In this document: positions 1 through 8,187 of the stretch, one piece after another
How the letters are laid out: each line of letters starts with the position of its first letter
Position numbering within the stretch: position 1 is the stretch's first letter
NCBI RefSeq assembly: GCF_000309385.1
Contig: NZ_JH976537.1
Span: 1,197,425 to 1,261,424, forward strand
DNA length: 64,000 nt
Source: Nodosilinea nodulosa PCC 7104
GTDB taxonomy: Bacteria; Cyanobacteriota; Cyanobacteriia; Phormidesmidales; Phormidesmidaceae
Reading direction: 5' to 3'
Position numbers and translations under genes: made by a program
The notes under the pieces: generated by a model
Told to the model about the DNA's origin: nothing
What the model saw: the letters and a program-made list of their open reading frames with translations, nothing else
The model's database searches: none

Positions 1-38
1 CCTGCCCCCCTGCCCCCCTGCCCCTCCATCTCCTCCCC
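1..38 (+). repeat. C-rich tandem tract before ABC permease
   Basis: Tandem CCTGCCCC-type units run up to the ATG at 39. The last 14 bases contain no G and there is no Shine-Dalgarno sequence. The same type of leader precedes the genes starting at 34052, 60031 and 61992. The tract is cut by the window edge, so its full length is unknown. Confidence 0.6.
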
Positions 39-1235
39 ATGCCCCTCTCCCCCCTCGACCTCAGCCTCACCACCCTGCGCGATCTCACCGGCAACTGGGT
101 GCGCTCTGGCCTCACCGCCCTGGGCATTTTCATGGGGGTCGCCGCCGTCAACGCCACCCTCAACATCGACACCATTGCCAACCGGGTGCTGGAGGAACGG
201 CTGGCGGCCCGCGATAATCCCAACATCACCCCCTTTGTCTACGGGCGCGATCGCCCCCCGGTGGAGTTTGACGAGGCCACCATGGCCGAAATCCAGCGGG
301 CGGTTCCCGGCATTCTCAGCATCAGCCGCGTCACCCCGCTGTGGGGTTCAGAGGTTCAGTACCAGGGCAACGTAACCGACAGCCTCGACGCCTTCAGCGT
401 GTCGGAAAACTACCAGCAAACCACCGGGCGGCAGGTGCTGGCGGGCCGTTTTTTTGACCCCGAAGACTTCGACGCCTTTCGCCCGGTGGTCGTAATCGAC
501 ACGGTGCTAGCCCAGCAACTCTTTGAGCAGGCTTCGCCCCTGGGGGAAGGCATTTTTATCAACGGCACCCGCTTCACCGTTGTGGGCCTGATTGAAAACA
601 AAGACCTCTACGGCAGCGAGGAGGGCGAACCCACCGGCACCCTCTGGGTGCCCGAACCCTACGGCGATCTCTTGCAGGGGCGGTTTCGCTTTGGAGGACA
701 GATTCAAATTGCCCTGCAAAGCCTGGACGATTTTGAAACCACCCGCGATCGCGTCGAAGCCCAGCTCAAGCAGATGTTTCCTGACTACGACATGTATATC
801 GGCGGCAATGTGGAAGACCTCTACGAAGAAGAGCAGCGCCAGCGGGCCTCCATTCGCGTGCTCAAGGCCGTAGGACTGCTGGCCCTGGTAATCGGCGGCG
901 TCGGCATTGCCAATATCACCATTGCCGCGATCATGGAGCGCACCCGCGAGATTGGCCTGCGCCGCGCGATCGGGGCCACCGACTTAGAAATCATGGCCCA
1001 GTTCATCGCCGAGGCCGCCCTGCTCAGCCTGATCGGCGGCACCACGGCAGTCGGCACCGTCCACCTGCTGACCAAGGCCGCCACCACCACCGTTTTTGAG
1101 GCCCCCTACGAGTTCAACTGGCGCGATGCCGCCCTGTCGATGGGGGCCGCCTTTGGCGTCGGGGTGGGGGCGAGTTTTTTGCCTGCCCTGCGGGTGACGC
1201 GCATCGACGTGGTGCAGGCGCTGCGGGGGGAGTAG
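39..1235 (+). CDS. ABC transporter permease, MacB/FtsX family
   Basis: This 398-aa protein is an inner-membrane permease of the MacB/DevC type, which usually works with a separate ATPase and a membrane-fusion protein in export. One hydrophobic segment lies near residues 22-40. A periplasmic domain of about 230 residues follows, then three C-terminal membrane segments (about 275-297, 320-345, 365-387). The FtsX-type signature MERTREIGLRRAIGAT sits in the first cytoplasmic loop of the C-terminal bundle, and the protein ends with the typical RIDVVQALRGE tail. The partner ATPase and fusion protein are not in the window and probably lie to the left. The substrate cannot be read from the sequence. 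The start codon follows a C-rich tract with no ribosome binding site. Confidence 0.9.
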   Translation: MPLSPLDLSLTTLRDLTGNWVRSGLTALGIFMGVAAVNATLNIDTIANRVLEERLAARDNPNITPFVYGRDRPPVEFDEATMAEIQRAVPGILSISRVTPLWGSEVQYQGNVTDSLDAFSVSENYQQTTGRQVLAGRFFDPEDFDAFRPVVVIDTVLAQQLFEQASPLGEGIFINGTRFTVVGLIENKDLYGSEEGEPTGTLWVPEPYGDLLQGRFRFGGQIQIALQSLDDFETTRDRVEAQLKQMFPDYDMYIGGNVEDLYEEEQRQRASIRVLKAVGLLALVIGGVGIANITIAAIMERTREIGLRRAIGATDLEIMAQFIAEAALLSLIGGTTAVGTVHLLTKAATTTVFEAPYEFNWRDAALSMGAAFGVGVGASFLPALRVTRIDVVQALRGE

Positions 1236-1436
1236 GAAACGAAATCCTCGGTGGCTAAGCGAAGTAGAAATGGAGAAACGCCCGGAAGTCCTCTTCGACT
1301 TCGCGCAGGGAACGAGATACTTCGCTTTGGCGGAGCGGAGTCGTTGGCGTTGCGTCTTCGACAGAGAAAGCCAGCACGATCAAAAAATTTGTCTAGAGAG
1401 AGAAACGCCTAACAATTTCCTGGTCCTGGGTATTCC

Positions 1437-1625
1437 TTCAGGCGACAGGTCGATCAGGCGCACATCGACCAGACCCAGACCCAGCAGCAGGGTGTAGGGC
1501 ACCTGGCGCAGGGGAGCAAAAATGCGCGGCAGGCTGGCAGCGCTGAGGGCAATCAGCAGCACGGGCAGAAATTCTCTCAGGTTGCGCTCAATAACCAGGT
1601 CGGTCGCATCGGTGAGCAGATTCAT
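1437..1625 (-). pseudogene. Remnant of a CPA1-type Na+/H+ antiporter N-terminus
   Basis: Reading leftward from an ATG at 1625, the first 63 residues resemble the start of cyanobacterial CPA1 cation/proton antiporters. A short amphipathic lead is followed by a hydrophobic first helix, then LRQVPYTLLLGLGLVDVRL and IDLSPE. Intact family members (about 500 residues) continue into a second helix after the SPE motif. Here the similarity stops at once, and the VPYT-to-GLGL stretch appears a few residues short. The open frame continues in both directions with unrelated sequence. Most likely a truncated relic. The family assignment is from memory of the motif. Confidence 0.5.
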
Positions 1626-2436
1626 GTCCACCGGGGCGGTCCAGAAAATGAGGGTAGGGTCTACCACAGCACAGGAAACTTCACAGCAAACGGCCCATCT
1701 GGCCTGGGGGGAGCTTACCGGTAAGTCGCTAAAACTAAAGTTCTCTGGCAAATGTAACCCTACTTTCTCCACCACGAGACCGGGCATCTTCCGCCACAAA
1801 TGTTGAACGGCAAATGAGAGAGTCTTAGCTGTCAGATCTAACATTTAATACAAAACCAGATTTTAGCTACCAACCTGCCGTGCATGTATTTTTCACAGTA
1901 AACAGGAAAGAACCCATACTTGGAACTATACGAATCAGCGTTAGCAGAGATTCTCCTTGAGAAAAGCTGGTTTAGTCGGCTTAACCACACTGCCACAAAA
2001 GCAGTCGTGCGCTTACTCTACATCAGAGTCTAAAGCAACGCCTGCTCGGCAAACCAATGAGTACAGCCAATGCAGGCCTATTCCTTGTGGAACGTAACCA
2101 TATCGGCTTATTTAATACGAAAAAAGCAGACGAATACAAAAGTTAACTGAAGTGAAAAATATACGTAGAAGCATCTCTTCTTAGCCCAAGATAAGGCAGT
2201 AAATATACGCAGATAAATCTCTGCCTAACTCACAAATTTGTCACATTCAATTGTTATCCTTAAGATAACGCTGCGAATAGTCCTTGGCACCTCACGAGAT
2301 GGCCAGGATTGTAATCATGTCTCAAGGTGATCCAAACTCAGGAATCTCATGGTCTGCAGCGTTAGCCCAAAAATTCCTGGGCTGCTGCATTTCGATAGCT
2401 CAACAATTGTTGAGCCAGTTGTAAGGAGATCCTCAA

Positions 2437-2700
2437 ATGAGCTATTGGGTGCAAAGGGATAGAGGTTCAAGATTTGCAGAGCGCAAACGATCGGAAGCAC
2501 TTCTGGCGGCTCAAACGCAAGTGCTCAAACAAGCTGACTCTAGCCCTATGCTGATCAGAATCTTGAACAGCCTCTTTCTGCCTTTAAACCAGGAACTATC
2601 GGATGTTTTCTTCTCAGTGCTGCTGATAGATGAGGACAGCAGAATCCTGCATCCAGGGGGGAACTCTAGCTTGTACAAAGACTCCTACGCCTGGTCATAA
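2437..2700 (+). pseudogene. Remnant of a GAF-domain sensor protein
   Basis: The 87-residue frame begins with a linker-like ERKRSEALLAAQTQVLKQ, then a helix, then VLLIDEDSRILHPGGNSSL, and stops just after YKDSYAWS. This matches the order seen at the start of GAF domains in cyanobacterial histidine kinases (helix, strand ending in LLDEDG, then the RLRHGAAPSLPxxY region). A full GAF domain needs about 150 residues and a kinase several hundred more. Nothing recognisable follows, so this is most likely a decayed 5' fragment of a sensor kinase. Confidence 0.5.
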
Positions 2701-2901
2701 AGCCTATGTAAGGTCTACTGATCAGGCTCAACGCCTAGGCTATTTTCACGTCAATATACAAATGACCCACAGGCACTTAGGCGCTATGGAGTTCAGTGGT
2801 TAGGTCAGCTCCTCTTGCTTAAAGGCTGTTCTGGCATCGTCACTTTACGCATGGCTCTCAAACTCAATCGTCACCATGCGTAACCTAGGAAGCATCAACC
2901 A

Positions 2902-3741
2902 ATGGCAAATACCGAACACCTGAAGATACTGGAAAGAGGAGTTGAAGCTTGGAATAACTGGCGCCTTCAAGACCCTAGCATTCGGCCAGACTTTCAGGGA
3001 GCAGATCTAAGGCGATTGCATCTACCTGGCATTGACTTTAGCCACGCCAACTTTTATGGGGCTAACCTGCGAGAAAGTGTTTTTACCAATGCTAACTTTG
3101 AGGCATCGACCCTTTATCGTGGCGACCTGTGCATGGCCGACCTCAGCAGCGCTAATCTGAGCCTAGTTGACTTTTATAAAACTAATCTCTACACGGCCAA
3201 CCTCTCAAACGCCAACCTGCGATATTCGCACTTTTATAAAGCCGATATGCAGGAAACTCTAATGAGCGGTGCCGACTTAGGAGAGTCAAATTTTTATGAA
3301 GTCGATCTGCGAGAAGCGATTCTACAGGCGGCTAGTCTAGTAAGAACAACATTTTATTACTCAAATCTGAGCAACGCCAATTTGTGCCAGGCAAACCTAA
3401 GCTGTGCCAGCTTAATGGGCGCTAACATGACCAAAGCTAACCTACGCCGAGCTAGTTGTGTAGGTACTAACTTATTTAGGGCAACATTAAGGGGTGCTGA
3501 TCTAACCGAAGCCGATCTGCGAGAGGCCGTTTTACGCATGGCTGACCTAAGCAGAACTTCTCTAGAAAATGCCAACCTATTTCGGGCTAACCTGTCCGAA
3601 GCCTGCCTTGACTATGCACAACTGGCTGGGGCCAACTTTAAGAAAACAAACCTATGGCGCGTTAACCTCGGCCAGCTTATTTTGACGAACCCAGGCCATG
3701 ATCGAGACGCCATCACCGTTGAAACTAGCGCTTTGAACTAG
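2902..3741 (+). CDS. Pentapeptide-repeat protein with aromatic ladder
   Basis: The 279-aa protein has a short N-terminal helix (residues 5-20). From about residue 32 to 255 it consists almost entirely of A(N/D)LXX pentapeptide repeats, which fold as a right-handed quadrilateral beta-helix with 20 residues per coil. An aromatic residue recurs at exactly 20-residue spacing: Tyr at 52, 72, 92, 112, 132 and 152, then Phe192 and Trp252. Five of these follow a Phe in the core position (Phe-Tyr). This places a column of outward tyrosines on one face of the helix. The stop is two bases before the cheR start, so the two genes are almost certainly co-transcribed and the protein may be a partner of the chemosensory complex. 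No signal peptide or membrane segment is visible. Confidence 0.9.
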   Translation: MANTEHLKILERGVEAWNNWRLQDPSIRPDFQGADLRRLHLPGIDFSHANFYGANLRESVFTNANFEASTLYRGDLCMADLSSANLSLVDFYKTNLYTANLSNANLRYSHFYKADMQETLMSGADLGESNFYEVDLREAILQAASLVRTTFYYSNLSNANLCQANLSCASLMGANMTKANLRRASCVGTNLFRATLRGADLTEADLREAVLRMADLSRTSLENANLFRANLSEACLDYAQLAGANFKKTNLWRVNLGQLILTNPGHDRDAITVETSALN

Positions 3742-3743
3742 CT

Positions 3744-5201
3744 ATGGATGAACTAATTTTGAGGCGCATCAGTAGTTTAATTCGTTGTAACTCTGGCATG
3801 CACATTCGAGAGCAAGACTATGCTTCGTTAGCAGAAAAAGTAAGGCATCGGGCTAACAGCCTAAAATTAACGTCACTGGCCGACTATCACACCTATCTAC
3901 TCAAAGAACTAGAGCAGGACACTGGTTCATCGACCGGAATAGCCGATGGGATGTCCCACCGATCCGAGTGGCAAGAGTTATACTCAATCTTGACTATTAA
4001 TGAAAGCTACTTCTTTCGAGACAGCAATCAGTTTAAGCTCTTAACAGAGCAAATTCTGCCTGAGATTATTAGCCGCGAGCAGGCCAATTCAAGTTTTAAG
4101 CCCAGGCTGCGCATTTGGAGCGCTGGCTGCTCCACCGGAGAAGAGCTGTATTCCATCGCGATCGCCCTCGACGAGCTCAACTTCCCGTGGGATCGATGGG
4201 ACGCGCTGCTGATCGGTACCGACATCAGCCAAGCCGCCATCGACAGTGCCCGCCAAGGAAACTATAGCAACTGGTCATTTCGGCAGATGCCTGCTGCTCT
4301 GCAGCAGAAATACTTTTCCACCCATCGCCAGAGCCATCAGATCTGCGATCGCCTGCAGCAGCGAGTTGTATTCCAGCGCGGCAATTTGCTTAATGACCCT
4401 TACCCCAGCCTGGTCAGTGGTCTGTACGATCTCGATCTAATTCTTTGCCGCAACGTCTTTATTTATCTCAACAGCCAGGCTATTGGCCAGATCATCGCAA
4501 AGTTTCACCAGTCGCTAGTACCCCAGGGTTATTTTCTCTCTGGCCACACCGAGCTTTACAGCCAAGATACCAGCCAGTTTGAAACCCTTAGTTTCCCAGA
4601 ATCTGTCGTGTACAAAAAGCAGTCTCAGCGCGAGCTGTCTCCACCCATACCTAAAGCTGCTCAGGCAACTACGATTTCTCTTTTTACTCCTCAGCGATCG
4701 CCACGTTCAGGCAGAACTAAAGACTTACCACAACCATCGCCTTCCCCTAAGTCTAGGGTTGCCTCAAACCCAAACCATAATCTAGCAAAAGTGCTGCATG
4801 AGGCCGAAGTATTACTTGCACAAAAAGCTTACACCAGCGCAATCCAACAAGCTGAAACTATTTTAAAGACCTATTCTCAATGCGATACCGCCCGTAAGAT
4901 TGCTGCTCGTGCCTATGCGAATATCGGCCAGCACGAACAGGCAATGCGCCTATGCCTCGACGTTATTCGAGTCCAGCCTTTTAGCATAGATATGTATTAT
5001 TTACTTGCTCAGATCGCAGAGGAAAAAAATGATTTAGAGACAGCTAAGTCATATCTCAAAAAGATTATTTATCTAGACGCCAACTTTGTTGATGCCTATC
5101 TAGATCTAGCTAGCATATATGAGCGCCAAGAACAGTCAGAAAGATCTCGGAAAGTTCATGACCAGGCGCTTACTCTAATGGCTAGCCTGCCTCCAAGATA
5201 A
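3744..5201 (+). CDS. cheR: CheR-type methyltransferase with TPR tail
   Basis: This is a 485-aa protein-glutamate methyltransferase. The N-terminal all-helical CheR domain (about 1-90) is followed by the SAM-binding Rossmann domain with motif IWSAGCSTGEELYSIA and the later LILCRNVFIYLN motif (to about 290). A proline-rich linker leads to three or four TPR-like helical repeats from about residue 345 to 480. CheR proteins of this TPR class methylate receptors of their own system and use the TPRs for docking. It is the second gene of the cluster, directly behind the pentapeptide-repeat protein. A 390-bp gap separates it from the CheW gene, so a second promoter there is possible. Confidence 0.93.
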   Translation: MDELILRRISSLIRCNSGMHIREQDYASLAEKVRHRANSLKLTSLADYHTYLLKELEQDTGSSTGIADGMSHRSEWQELYSILTINESYFFRDSNQFKLLTEQILPEIISREQANSSFKPRLRIWSAGCSTGEELYSIAIALDELNFPWDRWDALLIGTDISQAAIDSARQGNYSNWSFRQMPAALQQKYFSTHRQSHQICDRLQQRVVFQRGNLLNDPYPSLVSGLYDLDLILCRNVFIYLNSQAIGQIIAKFHQSLVPQGYFLSGHTELYSQDTSQFETLSFPESVVYKKQSQRELSPPIPKAAQATTISLFTPQRSPRSGRTKDLPQPSPSPKSRVASNPNHNLAKVLHEAEVLLAQKAYTSAIQQAETILKTYSQCDTARKIAARAYANIGQHEQAMRLCLDVIRVQPFSIDMYYLLAQIAEEKNDLETAKSYLKKIIYLDANFVDAYLDLASIYERQEQSERSRKVHDQALTLMASLPPR

Positions 5202-5591
5202 GACCACAAGACTGTAGCATTAACATAACTATTTTCGAACAGAAAGAAAATTCTAAAAATAGTTAACGCTAGAGAAGCTCAACATGGTGAGACGATCAGG
5301 ATTTCACCGTGGCTTGAGTCATTCAGCAAGGCTTTCCGCTAATGATTTTTAGCAAATTTTAGTGTCACAAGTTGTTGGTGCTTGGTAATTCTTTACTCTA
5401 TGAAGTTGTCAATTTGACGCCGCGAGAAGCTGGAAGCCTGATATTCTTCCTAATTTAAATTTTTATTCTGCTGCTGATCTGCATTTCAAGGGAACACTAG
5501 TTTTGGTAGTGCTGTTCTCCTCTTGGGGATCAAAAGCTTAGTCGACTATGTTTTCCTCTTTTAAGCTGCATGTATCCGTAGGTAAACCGCT
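5202..5591. other. Intergenic gap between cheR and cheW genes
   Basis: This 390-bp AT-rich stretch has no credible frame. It probably carries the promoter for the cheW-mcp-cheA-cheB block, but no well-spaced -35/-10 pair is obvious: a TTGACG is present without a -10 at normal distance. No hairpin followed by a T-run marks the end of cheR. Confidence 0.4.
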
Positions 5592-6617
5592 ATGAGCCCT
5601 ACATCTTATCTGTTATTCAACCTGGGTGAGACCACCTATGGACTGGCGGCTGAGGCAGTAGAAGAAATCTTTTTGCTACCGGCCCTAACCTCCATACCCG
5701 AATCGGGGCCAGAAGTTGCTGGGGTGCTTAATCTGCGCAGCCGGCTGTTGCCAGTGTTAAATCTTAACCTGCATTTAGGGCATGCCAGACGGCCCAATAC
5801 TGTGAATCAGGCTGTGATTTTAGTGCAGCATAGGGGTCAGCAAGTAGGGCTAATAGTTGATCAGATTGAGGCTGTAGAAGCGATCGATTCAGGCAGCATT
5901 ACTGCGACCTCTGAGACTGCTTATATCGCCAATACTGTCCACCCTCTCACTGCTGGGCTAGCTCAGTATGCTGAAAACATTGTTGTTTTGCTCAACTCGG
6001 AGTCCCTAGTGCATGGAGCAGCGGGCATTGCACAACCGTCAGCAGCACTAGAGACTGTAGTACAGAGCTGCGTTAATCAGTTTATGGCGCAGTTTAGCCT
6101 TCCTGACCAGCAGGTGCTGCAAAGACGAGCGGTAGGGCTAGCACAGCTTTCAACTCCAGAACATACCTCAGAGCTATCAGCACTGGCCGTAGTCAGCTTA
6201 GAAGGAGAGCATTTTGGCTTAGGGCTAGAAACTGTGCATGAATTTGCCAATGTGGCTCGGGTAACTCCCGTCCCCTGCTGTCCGCCCCATATTGTCGGCA
6301 ACATGAATTTGCGTGGCGAAATTTTGACATTGGTAGATGTGCGACGCTTCTTAAATCTGCCTACTTCTGCCGCGGCTACCCATCGCAAAGCTGTGGTTAT
6401 GCGACTAGGTTCGTTAGTAGCCGGAGTTGTTGTTGACGATGTTTTTGATGTGGTCTATATGAATGCTTCAGATATTGCCACGATGCCTACCACGGCTCAC
6501 TCTAGTGGCAACCTCTATCTCAAAGGCATAACTCGCTACGGTGATTCAATGATGAGTCTCGTAGACTTGCCTACACTCCTTACTCATGGCGAGTTGATTG
6601 TCGATCAGTCGGGCTAA
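5592..6617 (+). CDS. Tandem CheW-domain coupling protein
   Basis: The 341-aa protein consists of two CheW-like beta-barrel domains, about 1-150 and 195-335. The first has the hallmarks LFNLGETTYGLAAEAVEEI and GVLNLRSRLLPVLNL; the second has GNMNLRGEILTLVDVRRFL. CheW couples receptors to the CheA kinase. A fused double CheW could bridge two receptor or kinase sites or stabilise the array. A poorly conserved linker of about 45 residues separates the two units. It lies 74 bp upstream of the receptor gene, on the same strand and in the same order as in other cyanobacterial Che-type clusters. Its substrate is other proteins and no catalytic residues are expected. Confidence 0.88.
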   Translation: MSPTSYLLFNLGETTYGLAAEAVEEIFLLPALTSIPESGPEVAGVLNLRSRLLPVLNLNLHLGHARRPNTVNQAVILVQHRGQQVGLIVDQIEAVEAIDSGSITATSETAYIANTVHPLTAGLAQYAENIVVLLNSESLVHGAAGIAQPSAALETVVQSCVNQFMAQFSLPDQQVLQRRAVGLAQLSTPEHTSELSALAVVSLEGEHFGLGLETVHEFANVARVTPVPCCPPHIVGNMNLRGEILTLVDVRRFLNLPTSAAATHRKAVVMRLGSLVAGVVVDDVFDVVYMNASDIATMPTTAHSSGNLYLKGITRYGDSMMSLVDLPTLLTHGELIVDQSG

Positions 6618-6691
6618 AAAGATATAGGCATCGACAAATCTGATCTGCCATTTTTTCGTTGACTTTTGTTTTTTAGTCTTGGAGGTTAACT

Positions 6692-8149
6692 ATGAAAAAT
6701 ATTAAATTTGGAAAGCTTCGCCACTGGATTGCCCTAGGCTATTCTGTACCTGTTATTGCGCTAATAGTTTCCGCTGGCGTCACAGTGATTAGCGTTAAGC
6801 AGTTAGCTAGAGCATCTGATGAACTAAAAGAAACGTGGGAAATCAAAGACAAAGTTGGCGACATTAATTTAAATGTCCATACTATGGACCGCGCCGTCCG
6901 CAGCTACTTAGCCCAGGCAAATTCTGCTTCTCTGCTAGATTTCAACAAAGCTCGGAATGATTACTTAGCTGCAATTGATGAACTAAAGGCCGAAATAGAA
7001 AGCGAAGCCCAGCTAAAAAACATAACAGAACTACATACGCTTGTTAATCAGTTTATTGTCTTACAGACAAGCCTGATCAATCTTGCTGATGAAGACCAGG
7101 ATCAAGTGAGGTTTCAAGCCTGGAAAGAAAGTGATGGTAGCGCTTTAGTCAGTGATATTGACAACTTACTCGCCACCATGGAAGAGCTGGAGGACGGCTT
7201 TGTTGCCTCTGGTGAGATACGGCAAGCGGCAGCCCTGCGGCAACTGGATATTATTTTCCTCAGCGCGGCAGCTGCGACGATCGTTTTGTCAGTACTGATC
7301 GGCATTCTCATTCTGATAAAAGCATCGCGGATTATGAACCAGGTGGCGGGTAATATTGCCAACAGTGCCAGCGGGATCGCCGCCAGTGTTGAGCAGCAGG
7401 AGCGCACCAGTAGCCAGCAGGCCGCATCCGTCAACGAAACCAGCACCACGATGGATGAGTTAGGGGCTTCATCCCGGCAGTCGGCAGAACAAGCTGAGGC
7501 CGCTGCCGCTGGGGCACAGCAAGCGCTATCGCTGGCCGAAGGTGGTACCCGCGCCGTAGAGCGCAGCCTTGATGGTATGACTGCGCTACGAGAAAAGGTG
7601 GATGCCATCGCCGATCAAATTCTTCGCCTGAGCGAGCAGACCAGCCAGATTGGTGGGATTTCTGGCCTGGTCAGTGACCTGGCTAACCAAACCAATATGC
7701 TGGCTCTCAATGCCGCCGTAGAGGCGGTGCGAGCTGGTGAGCATGGCAAGGGTTTTGCCGTAGTCTCTGGTGAGATTCGTAAACTAGCCGACCAGAGCAA
7801 AAAATCTGCTGAAAAAATCAATGCCTTGGTCGCCGATATTCAAACCGCTATTAACTCAACGGTGATGGTTACTGACGAGGGCACCAAAACTGTTGAAGAA
7901 GGGGTCAAAATTGCCGAAGAAACCGCCGATGCTTTTGCCGGGGTAGCCGATGCTATCGGCAGTGTGGTGCTCAACAGTCAGCAAATTTCTCTCAATGTGA
8001 AGCAGCAGGCAGTGGCTATTCAGCAGGTTGTGAGCGCCATGAACAGCCTTAACACTGGTTCTCAGGAAAACGCCAAGGGTATCAGTCAGATTAAAGTGGG
8101 CACCCACCAGCTTAACGAGAGTGCTGTCCAGCTCAAGATGGCAATTTAG
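6692..8149 (+). CDS. Methyl-accepting chemotaxis protein lacking HAMP
   Basis: This is a 485-aa membrane receptor. TM1 spans about 12-32 and TM2 about 187-208. They enclose a helical extracytoplasmic region of about 150 residues resembling four-helix-bundle sensors. After TM2 the protein passes almost directly into the cytoplasmic coiled coil, and no HAMP motif is seen. The signalling tip reads [20 protein letters not shown], close to the canonical MCP hairpin, so interaction with CheA/CheW is expected. Gln/Glu-rich helix stretches on both sides could be methylation sites for the CheR and CheB of this cluster. A GGAGGT ribosome binding site precedes the ATG. The ligand is unknown. Confidence 0.92.
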   Translation: MKNIKFGKLRHWIALGYSVPVIALIVSAGVTVISVKQLARASDELKETWEIKDKVGDINLNVHTMDRAVRSYLAQANSASLLDFNKARNDYLAAIDELKAEIESEAQLKNITELHTLVNQFIVLQTSLINLADEDQDQVRFQAWKESDGSALVSDIDNLLATMEELEDGFVASGEIRQAAALRQLDIIFLSAAAATIVLSVLIGILILIKASRIMNQVAGNIANSASGIAASVEQQERTSSQQAASVNETSTTMDELGASSRQSAEQAEAAAAGAQQALSLAEGGTRAVERSLDGMTALREKVDAIADQILRLSEQTSQIGGISGLVSDLANQTNMLALNAAVEAVRAGEHGKGFAVVSGEIRKLADQSKKSAEKINALVADIQTAINSTVMVTDEGTKTVEEGVKIAEETADAFAGVADAIGSVVLNSQQISLNVKQQAVAIQQVVSAMNSLNTGSQENAKGISQIKVGTHQLNESAVQLKMAI

Positions 8150-8187
8150 CCTCGTGGCAAAACAAACATCGGAGGGAGCGCCCTAGC

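Larger units (their letters stand above)
1236..2901. other. Gene-poor stretch with decayed genes
   Basis: This 1.67-kb stretch holds no convincing intact gene. It contains two gene remnants, listed separately at 1437-1625 and 2437-2700. The rest (1236-1436, 1626-2436, 2701-2901) is partly more AT-rich than its surroundings and has only short frames without recognisable motifs. No tRNA, terminator or repeat family is visible. Confidence 0.5.

Noticed and set aside
1270-1497. 75-residue frame in the decayed region
   Set aside because: No similarity and no ribosome binding site; composition like the surrounding non-coding DNA.
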